Of a stretch of 64,000 nucleotides of DNA, positions 1 through 11,916 are shown piece by piece. A program made the position numbers and the translations under genes. The first letter of the stretch is position 1. Every line of letters starts with the position of its first letter. The DNA comes from Isoetes taiwanensis (lineage: Eukaryota > Streptophyta > Lycopodiopsida > Isoetales > Isoetaceae), in assembly GCA_021234155.1 (NCBI GenBank), contig JAJEKV010000334.1:124001-188000 (forward strand). The letters are read 5' to 3'. The notes under the pieces were generated by a model, which saw only the letters and a list, made by a program, of their open reading frames with translations, was not told the DNA's origin and did no database searches.

Positions 1-2
1 AT

Positions 3-218
3 CAATTGGAGATTGTACTTGAAGCTCTCCTTAATCGCACGTATAAGCAAACCCGTCGAACTCAAATCTTGCAATATTTGGTTAAGTGGAAGCACTTACC
101 CACGGAAGATGCAACATGGGTTCTCAAAACGGATTTGGATAAGACTTACTCGGACTTTATGCAAAGAATGCCAGGGCCGAACTATTCAAGATGCGATCAA
201 CTCCAACCCTCATGGTAA
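3..218 (+). pseudogene. Ty3/gypsy chromovirus integrase C-terminus with chromodomain (partial)
   Basis: About 70 residues enter from the left edge of the window and end at a stop near 218. The core LQYLVKWKHLPTEDATWV matches the retrotransposon chromodomain pattern (aromatic residues plus VKWK.LP.EDATWE) found at the C-terminus of integrase in plant chromoviruses, where it steers insertion to chromatin. The upstream gag, protease, RT and integrase core lie outside the window. A polypurine tract and LTR follow about 540 bp downstream, in the order expected for the 3' end of a gypsy element. The family call is firm; whether the parent element was intact cannot be judged. Confidence 0.82.
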
Positions 219-770
219 GCATTGTGTCATGGGTCCGGCAGGGATCATATGAGAGGGATCCGACAGGGATCATTTTAGGTGTTGGGTTACATGCATCTTA
301 GATGGGGAACTGGGCATATAGACATTCATGGTAGGACGCATTCGTTTGCGGCTATAATGGGAATATGGCCATTCCTTACGCCGAGACGACATGCACGCCT
401 TAGGCATGATAGGATTCTTGCATTCATATTTCTTTTACTTTAAGGGGGTGGTCCCTTCAACCACACTACTTAAATTCTTTTGTAAAGTACTGATGCACTC
501 TAATTCTGCAGGCCAGTAGGGCGTACCGACGAACCTGCAGATGACCCTAAGCCTCAGTATGGAGGCCACCTTTTGTATTTGAATCTTTGTTGTCTATGAG
601 TGCACTCCTTACTTATCTTATGGTATTTCTTATGTTCTTGATTAAGGGACTTCAGTCCTACAGCAAACGTATGTAATCTTGTATTACTTTTGATGAATAA
701 GAGTTATCTTCCATAAATTCACTGTCCACTAACCCTAATGCTGAGGACAGCATTAATCCAAGGGGGAGAA
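219..770 (+). other. Chromovirus 3' untranslated spacer and polypurine tract
   Basis: This non-coding stretch lies between the integrase stop and the LTR. It ends in the purine run AAGGGGGAGAA at about 760-770, directly before the LTR terminal TGTGACG; this is where a plus-strand polypurine primer tract is expected. I see no further gene in it. Confidence 0.72.
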
Positions 771-3135
771 TGTGACGTTCCAGGTATTTATATGGTATAC
801 GTATGCATACCATGACACGTCACCAGTATCTAACTAAACCCCTAAGGGTCAATAGGGGATAACTTGGGTTTCACCTAAACGGGATTTTATTAGCTATGCC
901 AGAAATATTAGTGGATAAATAACCTAATTAGACTAATTATGTTATAATTAGCTAAAGGGAGTCAATAAAGAAGCGCCACCTGGACCAAATCGATTGGCCA
1001 AGTGGGACTTGCCAAATTGGGAGGAGAAATTGGGGTCCTACCCCCATTTCTGCCCCAAAATCGATTTGGGAAAGAGGAGAAGAAGAGCAGCCACCAATTG
1101 TTGTAAACAGACCTGAAGAATGGAGGTCTTTCGTGATAACAGTAAGGGGGAGTCACTCAGAAGAACCCCCCAAACCACGTGCGTAAACATGAAGGGGTTA
1201 CTTTTGTGGGTTCTTAGTATGTATACCTATGGTACAATGTACCTTTTTTTTTTGAATTCTTCGTACACTAACGGAGAGGGGTGGTCCGTGGCGGGGAACC
1301 GAACATGGTATGATACGGAGAGGGCTTAGTGATTCGACAGCCTATTCGAAGGGGCATCAATCAGATTGCAACACTAAGATTACTGGTAATGTTTTTATTT
1401 TGTTCTACTCGTTTTTTTTTTCCTTGGATGGGATTACAAATTTCAAAACGATTTGGCTTCCTCTTGAGATTTTTTCATCTTGTTTGGAGGATGGGTCACG
1501 AATGCTGAAACGATTTGGCTTGTGGATTATGCCGTGTTGTGTGCATGTTATCTATTGCTTCATGCTACCTCAATGCCACGTTAGTTGGATGTCATGATTT
1601 TCTTGGATTGTAAAAACTATGGTTTTGAGTGAATCACCTGATATTTGCATATGATTACTGAAGCTTAATGTTTTGAGATTTGAAGGAGAATGCGAGACTC
1701 ATATGAGCAAACATTATCAAACATGATACTTCAATTCAGTTTCAACATCAATCTTCTAGTAACTATATATACTAGAAAGTTACGTATACATATTGGGGGT
1801 ATATGTTCACAGAAGGTCGTATACGAGGGGTTTTTTAATTGATAAATGACGTATAAAATTAGGAGGGGGTATATGCATGCAAAATTTAAAAATCGTATGG
1901 TAGGGGTTTTTGATTAAAAAAGTGTCGTATATAGGGGTTTTTTTACAACCCTATGTACGCAGGTGGCATATCCCCTATAGGATAGGTGCACCCCCCGAGG
2001 ATAACAGATCCAGCCAGTAGACTGATTAGTCCCTAGATAGCTTGCATATCCACTAACACTTCTGTGAGTAGATGGAATGGTTAAATTCTCTTTTATATGT
2101 TATTTTGATGATGATGGATACTTCGATGGTGATTATATTCTTTCTTTCTGCTCCTTCCATGTATTGGGGGTTAAGGGAAGGGTAGAGGCCTAAAAGCTTC
2201 CTAGAACTAGAGATGTTTCTAGCTAGAACCCATAAAACCCAATAATTGCGGCCTGTGCACAAGAGCCCACCTGGTTATGGATGCTATATAATGATTCAAC
2301 ATCAGACGAGCATAATGGTGAAATGGGGGCGGAGTCTTGCCTAGCGTGGCTATAAGACCCCTATAGTGTGCTAGGCTTATAGTCCATCTTCGCGTTTGGG
2401 GCCTGGTATGGGTCTGACACCTCCTGGGTCACAGGAAACGTGCCTATATGGATGTCCTGGGCTCGATGGGCGGGGTTCAAGTCGGGTAAGACTGCATGTG
2501 CACCTAGTGGCGCGTATTCTCTAGCACACCAAGGGATTTATTATGTTCAGGGAGGAGACACTTCTCTAACCTGCCTCATCGGACTGGGGAGATGTAACCT
2601 GGAGTAGTCTCATAGGGTGATTCCATGAGATTGCGTCTCTGGAAGGCTATAATCACGCCATAGCCTGTTTCAGCCTATCTGCAAAGTGTGCACAGGAGGG
2701 GCAGATGGAGTGGACTACCCTAGCCATTGTCTTATGCCAGCCCAAGCCACGATATACCTTCGTCTGCTGATAGCTTGCGGCCCTGACCGTCAGTTGATCC
2801 CATGGAGTTTGAGCCCGGGGTAGTGCCCTTGTCATGATGTATTACTTATGGTATTTATGTTGTAGTGTCATTTCGTTGATGATGATGGATGGGCGTGGTG
2901 GTATATTATTTCAGCATGATTGTTGTATGCTAACATATATGTACGTTTCCGCTGTATAGGATTCCCATAGAGGAGGTGGGACGAATGACACCTCCGTGTT
3001 CCTCGCCTGGACACTTGGCCATCCCAAGTGGTCCGAGTATGACAGAGGGCCCGACCATGGTGATATAGTCGCCATAGGAGGGGAATTCCCATATTTGTAT
3101 GATGGGAGCATTGTATAGATTCTGGGAGCGTCACA
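771..3135 (+). repeat. 3' long terminal repeat, about 2.37 kb
   Basis: It begins TGTGACG directly after the polypurine tract and ends CGTCACA at 3129-3135, a perfect 7-bp terminal inverted repeat in the canonical TG...CA arrangement. The five bases AAGCA that follow could be one half of a target-site duplication; the partner is outside the window. Open frames inside are short, on both strands and lack recognisable domains, as expected for an LTR. A MITE-like segment near 1780-2003 interrupts it. The boundary calls rest on the terminal motifs, because no second LTR is available for comparison. Confidence 0.75.
1780..2003 (+). mobile_element. MITE-like insertion in the LTR, same family as 17153-17410
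   Basis: A series of short, spaced matches (GGAGGGGGTAT, GTAGGGGTTTT/GTAGGGGTATAT, CCCTATG.ACGCA, TAGGTGCA) occurs in the same order as in the 17153-17410 element. The right end GGTGCACCCCCCGAGG is the reverse complement of the other copy's left end CCCGAGGGGTGCAC, so the pair defines a terminal inverted repeat. The left end of this copy is not clear and the start given is approximate. Confidence 0.5.
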
Positions 3136-3938
3136 AAGCATTATTCAAACTTGCAAATGTGAAATTGCTCTCATGTTTCCAATTAGATTGCACCTTGTAT
3201 AGCCGATAAATTTTATATCATGTTGAGGCCTGTGAAAATAAATCAAATTTTAGACACAAGCAATATTGATTTTTGCGATTGATCTGATGTATAACGTCAT
3301 TCTTATCTGGCTGCATATTTCATAGGTGCTCCACTAATGTTATTCACAATATATCCCTCCAGATATAGTATGTTTGCCTGCAAAAAGGAGATTACAATCC
3401 TTTGTAGCATCAGTCTGGTCCAGTCTAAAGATGGTTGGAGCAAGTATGATGAAAATGAAAGACATGTTCATGATAGTAAGGCTCCTAGGAAGCTTTATGT
3501 AGGACATCTTCTCTATCCTCATTTCTTACCTCCACTTCCAAAGCCCCAAAAAGATATCCTAGGTACTTCAGAAGCTACCAGAATCTCAAGAGCTTCAAAA
3601 GCTACCAGATTGCTCAGGTATTGTATGCAAGAATCGTGCTGCAGCGGAATAGGTAAGAATGGAGCAATAGTCTTCTATCTGAAAAATGCCCCCACCTGCA
3701 AAGATGCATCAGAATATGTGTACTAGGACGAATTCATCCAAGCTCCACGGCCTTGGACATCCTGTTGATATCCCTGATCAGGGCAGCTAGATGCACAAAT
3801 TGAAGCATCTTTTAGTCCAGCCTAAGCTCATAAATTGAAGCAATTCCTACACAGCATTGGTTTCTTCCCTCTTTCCTGTTTAAAATTTATACATCAGATG
3901 CTAATAGAAGTCCGTAATCCTGGATTTTCTAAAATCAT
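3136..3938. other. Unassigned sequence between LTR and LINE
   Basis: This is the left half of the host sequence into which the LINE at 3952 inserted; the right half resumes at 9661. An open frame at 3337-3726 (129 codons, plus strand) has no domain, repeat or signal I recognise, and I do not call it a gene. Confidence 0.4.
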
Positions 3939-3951
3939 TTAGCATGGGAAA
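3939..3951 (+). repeat. LINE target-site duplication, left copy
   Basis: TTAGCATGGGAAA, identical to 9648-9660 directly after the poly(A) tail. Confidence 0.88.
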
Positions 3952-4143
3952 TGGCCCTAAACGCTCTGTAGTGACCGCCGTGCACAAAATCTGTCATAAC
4001 TTTCTTCTCGGGTGTCAGAATTCGGTAATCTTTGGTGCTTTGGAAAGCTAATTTCAAGGGCTTGCCGAGGGCATGGTGCATCAGGTATTTTTTTGCCATT
4101 ACTCTAGCCGAATTATCTGTCTTATATATCGGCCATTATAGCA

Positions 4144-5790
4144 ATGCGAGCTCCTTCTTCCAAAGTGGCTCTGCAGTCTTCAATTTCCTCACTGTCAGTG
4201 CCAGGTGAGTCTGTCGCGATGCACAATAACCCCTTGGCTCTTCCTGAGGGTCCTGTGTATGGAGGAGGGAAATCTAGATTCTCTACAGATGATTTTCCTC
4301 AGTTGCCTCCACGAGGTCATGTTCTGGATATTTCTACGCCTGTTGTTTCTACTGCGGATCATGTTACATCTTCTGGTAATGCTTCCCCCTCCCCCCCCTT
4401 TCCTCCATATTCAGCCTCGCCACTTGCCTTACCTTGGAGAGTAGTTGCCACTGCCAACAGAAACTCGCGAGAGCGATTTGGTGATTGGATTAAGAAAGAC
4501 ATGCCTTCGGCAGTATTTTTTGCTCGCGTCTCTGCTGCTATTGATATGATGGTTCAGAATAATAGGAAAGATATTGGTAGTTTGCTTGGTGAGCTTCAGG
4601 GAAGGAGAGTCAACTTGAATTTAAATTGCCTCATGTGGATGTCTTCTATCAAACAAAGGTGCAGAGATACTTTAATGCATCTGGCTACAATGTTGTGCGG
4701 ATTGATCATGATTTGCACAAGAGATGTATCAGTAACTTGATGTCATTTCGTGTGGTGGGCCATTATACTAGAGCGTATCTGGACATCAGGAAGCTTGGTT
4801 ACTGGTTGACAGGCCATCTTCGCAGGATTGGTCTTCTCGCTTATCACGCCGTGAAAATGCTTGGGAAAAACTTCTTTTTAGTTATGTTTAATGATGTTGC
4901 TGTTGTTGATCAGTTGGTGGCTCGAGGTGTTGATCCTATGTGGAGTGATTACGTGTTATACTATTATCCTCCTGACTTCTCACCGGATATGTGTAATGCT
5001 TTAAAGATGCCTTGTTGGTTTTCTATTTTAAATCTTGCACCTGACCTGCTTGTGCCGGACTTCCTTGTGAGTGTTGCTAATGGCTTGGGGACTCATTTGG
5101 CTCATTCTATAGTTGATGGTGCTAAGATTTGTGTTTCTCTGCCCTGTGATCGAGCTCTTCCTAGTTCAGTTATTATTAACAGTGGCCCTATGTTCCTCAA
5201 ATTTGATTTGCAACTACTGAATGGTCCTCAACTTGCTGATTTGTTTTCCCAATTTGAACTCTTTGCAAATTTTCGTGCTAAGTGGGATCGCCATGCGAAT
5301 ATTCCTGTTTCCTCTTCGCCTCTCACTTCTGCTTCCCCCAGAGCTGCACCTCCTCAGTTCACGTCCTTTAAAGAGGAAACTGATAAGGATGTTAATATGC
5401 CTTCTGCTTCTAATTTGCAGTTTGCACCAGTTTTTGGATTCAAAAGTAGCAGGAACGGCGTGAAAGAGCTACAGATGGCTGGACAAAACTTAATTTGAAG
5501 AAAGCTGCCTGTAATAAATTTGCTCACAATCTACCTCTCAAGCGACACATCCTAGTGGAGATGGATATGGTAGTGCACAACAGCAGGCCATCATTCCCTT
5601 ATCAGAGGCTGAGGTACTCCGTGGAAGGCCAGAGCAGAGAGGAGGCTCTTCCTTACCACAATCTGCACATAACATGGAGAGGGTGGAGCGGAGTGGAGGC
5701 TCCCCTCTGCCAATTGTTCTAGGACACAATGGAAGGGTGGAACAGAGAGGAGGCTCCCCCTTGCCACTTACTCGTACATGATGGGCAGAC
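4144..5790 (+). pseudogene. LINE ORF1 (nucleic-acid-binding, DUF4283-like), frameshifted
   Basis: The first ATG is at 4144. The reading frame shifts near 4626-4740 and again near 5498. The middle section (frame of 4626-5498) carries a plant L1 ORF1 / DUF4283-type pattern: GRNFFLV-like GKNFFLVMFND, then a P-W-Y/F.P motif (YYYPPDFSPDM), and PDLLVPDFLVSVANGLGTHL, which resembles the WVRI.GLP..L....L..IG..LG segment. ORF1 proteins bind element RNA in ribonucleoprotein particles. The C-terminal tail, in a different frame, contains three copies of a RVEQRGGSPLP-type peptide. Two frameshifts make the copy non-functional. Confidence 0.68.
5623..5770 (+). repeat. Threefold repeat in the LINE ORF1 tail
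   Basis: Three imperfect copies about 50-60 bp apart (near 5623, 5678 and 5730) share GGAGGCTC.CC.. and translate in one frame to GRPEQRGGSSLP, ERVERSGGSPLP and GRVEQRGGSPLP. Conservation at peptide level suggests the repeats were present while ORF1 was under selection. Confidence 0.65.
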
Positions 5791-5855
5791 CTCTCAGATG
5801 CAGTTAATCTTCCTGGAGCCACTGAGATGGATGTGGAGCACCCTCAACTGCCTAC

Positions 5856-6650
5856 ATGAATATTCTTTCTTGGAATGTTAGGGGTCCAGTAGCTTTTTCC
5901 CCAAGCAAAAGGAGTAGGTTGTCTCTCTATCTATCTAAGTTATCCATGGATTTTTGTTGTTTTCAGGAGCACAAGTGTTGTAAAGGTGATGTTCAAAAGT
6001 TGGCTAACATTTTGGGGCATGATTATAATGTGCTTGTAGCGGCGGTTGATTCTGCTAAAGCAGGTGTTCTTAATGCATGGAAGCCCTCTTTGAATGTCAC
6101 TTTCACTCAAGTGGACATGTTTGGTCGTTGGATAATTGTTAAATGGAAAGAGCGGGGACAATAATGTGGTTTAGTGAATGTTTATGCTCACAATTTTCCG
6201 CGTCAACAGGGAGCTTTATGGGCTTCTCTTTGTAGCAAGGTTCTCAGGCTAGGCAATAATGTGGCATGGTTACTCATTGGAGATTTCAATATGGTTGAAA
6301 TTGAGACAGACAGGTGTGGTAGGGGATCATAGGTGGTTCAGAAATTTGAGGGGGAGCAATGGCAACGTCTGCTACATGATTGTGGCCTTGTGGAGATCGA
6401 GGGTGATCAAACCTTCACATGGTGCAATGGATGGATAGGCAATGGTAGAGCTTACGTATGACATGATCGTGGCTATTATAATGCAATAGTTGCTGATTTT
6501 CTTCAGTTGCAGAGAACTAATTTGTTGGATAGTGCAGTGTCAGATCATAATCCACAATGGTTCTCTACTGGACAACCTCTATGGCAAAGAGCTACAAAAG
6601 CTTACTTCAAGCTCAATACTAAACATTTGAAGGGTGAGTTCACTACAGGT
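5856..6650 (+). pseudogene. LINE ORF2 endonuclease domain, broken
   Basis: The frame opens with MNILSWNVRG, the usual start of plant L1 ORF2 endonucleases, followed by FCCFQEHK (the Q.T/EH.K catalytic Glu region), GRWIIVKW, LVNVYA, LLIGDFNMV (the GDFN metal/catalytic motif) and SDHNP (the SDH catalytic His motif). The endonuclease nicks target DNA to start target-primed reverse transcription. In-frame stops occur after KERGQ (about 6161), after RCGRGS (about 6330) and after GRAYV (about 6460). The key motifs survive, so decay is by point stops and not by large deletion. Confidence 0.78.
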
Positions 6651-6899
6651 TGTAGGAGCCTGGTCTCATGAATTCTCTCGTAGTGGTGGTATGGTTGATG
6701 TTGTTGCTGCTCTCAAGGCTGTTAAATCCTTTGCAAAGAAGTGGGGTCATGCACAGGTGGTATAGACTAGAGGCCAATTGATCGGGTTGTATCAGGAGTT
6801 ACAGAGATGTCGTGCTCTTGCCCCTTCTGGTATTAGAGAGCAATCTTGAGAGAGATTAAAGCCATTGAGACAACTCATGTGAATCAAGCCAGGATAAAA

Positions 6900-8562
6900 G
6901 CTGGACTGGATCCGGTGATAGATGCTCTCACTTCTTTTTTCGGGCTATTAAGAGAAGGCATATGAATTCTATTAACTCTCTTATTTTGCCTGACGGTTCA
7001 GAGTGTTCTGATCCGGTTCAGTTGAGGCAGTATCTCCACGACCACTTTTCCTCATTTTTTTCCAGTCATCAGTTGCCCTTTCAGGAGGATATGCAATTTG
7101 CAGTCTTGTTGAAGGTCCACCCCATAATATCATCTAAGCAGCATGCACACTTAGAATCGGACATCACCATCAATGACTTACATTCAGCTGCTTCTCTTTT
7201 AAAGAAAGACAAATGCCCTGGCCTAGATGGTCTCCCAGTGGATTTTTTCAGGAATATTGGGATTGGTTGGGTTGCGATCTTTACAATGCTTTCTACGAGT
7301 TTCGAAGGTTCAGAAGTTTGGATAAGATCCTCAATACTGATTGCATTTCTCGTAATCCCAAGTGTAAAAAGCCGAAAACAATATCTGACTGGCGTTCTAC
7401 CATATTATTGTCTTCTGTGTATAAAATATTTGTGAAGGCCCTTGCAGACAAAGTACGCGATGTCTTGGTTGTATCAATCTCTCCTACTCAATCTGGATTC
7501 TTGCCAAGGAGGAGCATTCTAGATAATGTTGCTACTGGTATGTATTGGGGCAGATTGAAAGGTCAACGTATAGTCTAACTTAAATTAGATTTTGCTAAGG
7601 CATATGACAGTGTGGATTGGGAATTTTTGAAAAAAAGGCTCTTGACATTGGGCTTTGGTCAGTAGTTCACCAGTGATGTTATGAAGCTCCATATCTCTGT
7701 ACGGTCTACTGTGCTTTTTCAGGGGGAACCCTCCACTGTATTTTTGGTTGGGCGGGAGTCCCCCAAGGATGCCCATTAGCTCCACTTTTGTTCACAATAG
7801 TAGTTGAGGTCCTCTCACAACTATTTGCTAAGGCCGTGCAGGATGGGATAGTGCAGGGTCTGAGTATCACAAGAAATCTGTAATCAGTATGCTGATGACA
7901 CGTTTCTCTTTCTTGTTGCTGATGCAGACAATCTTCAGAATGTAAAGCTTCTTCTTGCTATTTTCTCTTTAGCATCTGGAATTCTTGTTGGTTGGCCAAA
8001 GTGTTCTGCATTATGGACGCTTGATGGTGTTGTGCCTCCTTGTGTTGCTGATTTTTGTTGGAAGGCGCTTCCTCATGGGAAGGCCACTAAACTTCCTGGT
8101 ATTCCTGTGAGCATTCATATTTCTACATCCGATGCTTGGGATATTATCATAGAAGGGGTGCAAAAGCATTTGTTTTGGTGGAATACTGTTAAGCTATCTC
8201 TGCCAGCGCAGATAACAGCTACTAAGTATGTTTTAAGTAATTCTCACATCTATATGGCCTCTGCCCTTCTGCCTTCTCGGTCAAAATTTCGGGTGATTGT
8301 TACCATTGTCCGTAATTTTATTTGGGGTGGGAATGAGGAGCATGTTGTGGTGAAGGTGGCGTGGTCCAAATGCACTAGGCCAAAATTTGCAGGTGGTTTG
8401 GGTATGACAGACTTCCATCTCCAGAGTAAGATTCTGATTTCTAAGTTCATGTGGAGGATCTTTAAGGATATGGTTGACTCACCTGGAATGCGGTTGGTGA
8501 AGCAGTCACTTGCACATTGTATTCCTTTTGAATCTCTTTTATCAGCTATGCCCTCTTCCTAA
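6900..8562 (+). pseudogene. LINE ORF2 reverse transcriptase domain, broken
   Basis: Recognisable blocks in order are LKKDKCPGLDGLPVDFF (7201-7245), SISPTQSGFLPRRSILDNV (near 7470-7530), LDFAKAYDSVDWEFL (7583-7630, the first catalytic Asp), GVPQGCPLAPLLF (near 7750-7790), and QYADDT (about 7886-7903, the catalytic YADD). Thumb and connection sequence follows to 8562 in the frame opening near 7921. Stops and frameshifts separate nearly every block. This is the polymerase that copies element RNA at the nicked target. Confidence 0.82.
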
Positions 8563-8929
8563 TGCCTCCTCTTTTTTGAAAGGCTTGCTGGAGTCTTGGG
8601 AGACAATACGGACCTTATTTCGTATCGATCTTATTGCATGTCATCAGTTGAGTGCTCCTTGTTGGTGGATACCTGTGGAAAATAATCTTCCACTTTGTGC
8701 CTCAGTTCATCCATTAACCCAACGATGTTGAAGGTTAGCAGGAATCTTGACAGTTGCGGCATGGTATAATTCTGGCCAGTTAGCGACATGGCAAATCTTT
8801 CAAACAAAATTCTTATTGTCCCTATGGGACAGACCTATTTGGCAAAAGGTTGCTAGTACTCCAGAGGTTGCTCCAGAGGCTATTGAAGGTTGCATGTAGA
8901 TTTTCCACCAGAGTGTTCATGAGCATAGG

Positions 8930-9300
8930 CTTGTGAGCTCTATATATAAGTTGCTTGTCAATGGTGATATCCTTCCGCCATCCACTAAGTGTTCCCTTCA
9001 GCTCCCACCTCCTAGTTGGAGACGTATGTGGACTTGGACTTGGGATAAACTACTTCATCCTAAAGTGGTTGTGCTTTGGTGGCAGATTCTTCACAGATGC
9101 CCTCGTGTGAATGTGCTTGTCCACAGATTCGATCCTCGAGTGTCAGCATTCTGCCCACTGTGCAAGCAAAGGGACGAGACTATTGAGCATTGTTTTTTTT
9201 ATGTGATCATCTCCAGCCTGTTTGGTCTTGGCCACTTTCTCTTCTTCATGTGGACCGACAAGTCTGCAAGTGCTCCCGGCTATTTATCCGGATACTTGGA
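8930..9300 (+). pseudogene. LINE ORF2 C-terminal zf-RVT region, broken
   Basis: The frame at 8933-9304 contains WDKLLHPKVVVLWWQILHRCP and FCPLCKQRDETIEHCFF. This is the zinc-binding reverse-transcriptase region (C..C...E...H..F..C) typical of plant L1 C-termini. The frame is lost after about 9200. It belongs to the same ORF2 as the endonuclease and RT blocks upstream. Confidence 0.75.
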
Positions 9301-9647
9301 ATAAGTTGCGAGCCAAGCATTTCATTTAGCATCGGGATGGTTATTGTGGTCCATCCGGGCGCAGGAGATTGTGTGTCTTTTCGAGTGCGGATATTCCTCC
9401 TGCAGTTGTCCTCCAGGACGCACAAGTTAGAATTGCTAAGGCCTACCATGGCTCTTCGCTTGCTCTGGTTGGTTTACAGTTGATATTTGAGTTCCATTTG
9501 AGTGTGTTGTCTTATGCATAGGCTGGTGGTTCTACTCGATTGGATCATGATTATCCTCTCGAGATTTTATTCCCGCTTTGTCGTTTTATATCCGCCTTTG
9601 GCTTAGAGTTCCAATAAAGTTTGCCGTCCATTAAAAAAAAAAAAAAA

Positions 9648-9660
9648 TTAGCATGGGAAA
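9648..9660 (+). repeat. LINE target-site duplication, right copy
   Basis: TTAGCATGGGAAA immediately follows the poly(A) run and is identical to 3939-3951. The two T residues at the left could be shared with the tail, so the true duplication is 11-13 bp. Confidence 0.88.
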
Positions 9661-10670
9661 CTATTCAAAGGCAAGCGAGCCATTCATGATGCCAAGAAGA
9701 TCATCAGATTCAGCAAGGTAATCCTCAGCATCGGCATTACAAGCAAACTACGGGGCCGCTTTCATGAAGATGGAAACATTGATAACATAGTGTTATAAAA
9801 AAGGATATCACATGCCATGCACCTGATCAACTTTCAATCAAGTATCTCATTTACTAGGAATTAAGAATTGAGTCTAATTAAAAGAACGAGCTATGGAACT
9901 TAAGCTAATCCTATAGGATTGAATATCATATCAGAGTCGCATATCGAATATCAAATTAAATATAGCAATAAATCATTTGACAAAGAGCATATGCGGATCG
10001 AGAATGTGATCTGAGGCAACAAAGATAATTGAAGAACCCCAAGAAGTAAACTTCTTTGTGGCTCATGGGCATTGCATATGTAGCCTTTTTAAATTTTCTT
10101 CCAAATTGACATCTACTATCTTCTTTCTATCAAATGATCTATGCAATCTTTTTACCTATTCCTATACGTATTTTGCCAATTTAAGAGCTGAACCTTTTCG
10201 ATTCATATCCGTTGATAGTAGAACTATTGCCATCGCCATCACTTTGCCAAACTTCTCTAGGTGGTTACAAACCACTTCACATGCAAATCTAATTCATAAA
10301 TTTATCAAATGTTAGGCATTAGTAGTAATTCCCTAGTGAACATGGTTGGAGCAAAAAAAAAATGTTCATAGCTTAGACTTCGTATTGTCATACTAATAGA
10401 AATATTGGTCGTAGCATTCCTAGAGTAGGTGTTGATTTAGGTGTGTGAAAATTATGATTTGTTATAGAACTAGTTTTGTCTTTTACTAGTGATGCCTTTT
10501 CCCTTGATTTATTATGTTATTGTGTATCCAGTATATGTATGGTTTAAATTATACGTCCAACTATGTGCTACTAGCCGAGAACAAAGAAAGGCAGTGAAGA
10601 AAAAAGTCATGTAAGTTACCCTTTACACCATTGCAATAAGGGATTCATATAGATGTGAATTTTCTTTCAC
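9661..10670. other. Unassigned sequence between LINE and Helitron
   Basis: This is the right half of the LINE target sequence, AT-rich with no recognisable gene. The 5' end of the Helitron presumably lies here, but I cannot place it; short frames such as 10058-10315 show no domain. Confidence 0.4.
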
Positions 10671-10675
10671 TAGAC

Positions 10676-11664
10676 ATGGCTCGAGATCGAAATGCAGATC
10701 GTAGACATTGGTATGCAAACTTGAGTGAGGAACAGAGAGAGAGAGTGCGTGAAAGAGAGAGAGAGAGCGCATCAGAGAACGTCGAGCGTCAAACATGATC
10801 CAAATTAAAACTCAAAGATATACAAATTTGACTGAGGAACAAAGTGAGATAAGATGAACATGATCGAGAGAACATGCAAGACGACGCCGAGAGATGAGGA
10901 GTACTACTTTTAGTACTGTAGGATCCACATCTACTAACACATTTACAAATCAAGACGCGTGTATATCTGTAGAGGCTATAACACCAGACGCAAGCTCGAT
11001 GGGTGCATACTCCAATAGAACATCAGAAAGTGTTAGCACATACAAACACTCACAAACTGAGAATAACTGATCAAACGCAGAATTAAAAACCAGCTCTACT
11101 AGGGTCGACGCACAAACGATGTCCATGCCTATGGCAACGTGTACTTTTTCAACTTGTGATGCTTTACTAAATTCAGATGCTATTGAGGCAGATGTCACAC
11201 ATACCATTAAAGTGTCGTCGGATGTGACTAGAGAGAGAAGGCAGGAGATATTGATAGAAATCGCTAGAAAGCATCGAGATAAGGATAGAGTTGATGGACA
11301 AATGAATCATAACGAGCAAGTGGTTGTAGATGGGACTAGAATGGATACCACACAAATCCAACACAACGAAATTCAGGCTGCTAGTCCCATAAGAGAACAA
11401 TGTGATATAATAGAGGATTTAGAACAATCTTCAAGGCATTGGCGAGCTCAAGTGCAACATATGAGTTCAGCAATAAAGCGTACTTATGCTATGGGCACGT
11501 GGAATAAGAGATGTATATATTGCCATATTCTATTGATCAGTGTTGAACAGAATGGGTATTGCTGCAACAATGGAAGATGGTTATTGCCACCACTACCCCC
11601 TTTGCCGGCAGCACTGAACAATTTGTATGACAACCCAAGTTTCAATACCTATCTAGGAGAGTAA
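10676..11664 (+). pseudogene. Helitron RepHel N-terminal leader region
   Basis: ATG at 10676 opens a short Arg/Glu-rich stretch (HWYANLSEEQRERVRERERE) that stops near 10797. After damage, a second frame at 11119-11664 continues with Ser/Thr-rich and then Arg-rich sequence (TRERRQEILIEIARKHRDKD). Highly charged leaders with repeated EEQRE-type motifs are common ahead of the Rep domain in plant Helitrons. The latter frame ends NLYDNPSFNTYLGE, after which a gap to 11917 has no clean frame. Assignment is by position and composition, not by a catalytic motif. Confidence 0.55.
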
Positions 11665-11916
11665 ACAATTTATTTTGTTTTAGTGTGCTCGGAGTTGATG
11701 GCGGGTTCGTGCCTTTGGATTTCCTTTCATTTGTGACTATCATGGGACGTACATATCACCATTTGCTCCCAATGTCAGACCCTGGAAATCCTATACATTG
11801 GTATATCTATGATGAGTCGCAACGTTATACGCGAGCTGGATATTTGGAGGTACCTTTTTAGTGGATTGGATTAGTTGGTTCGGTTCTAAACCAAATAAAT
11901 CCATTTATTCGGAACC

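Larger units (their letters stand above)
3952..9647 (+). mobile_element. Full-length, decayed L1-type LINE with 13-bp target-site duplication
   Basis: The perfect direct repeat TTAGCATGGGAAA occurs at 3939-3951 and 9648-9660, and the element between them ends in a poly(A) run (about 9633-9647). The order is 5' untranslated region, ORF1 (DUF4283-like), apurinic endonuclease, reverse transcriptase, and a zinc-finger C-terminal region, which is the plant L1 layout. All reading frames contain several stops and frameshifts, so it is a dead copy. Removing element plus one repeat restores a continuous pre-insertion sequence. The intact target duplication suggests the insertion is not extremely old, despite the damage to coding frames. 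Confidence 0.9.

Noticed and set aside
962-3141. Several open frames of 60-95 codons on both strands inside the LTR
   Set aside because: They overlap each other, lack domains and lie between well-defined LTR ends.
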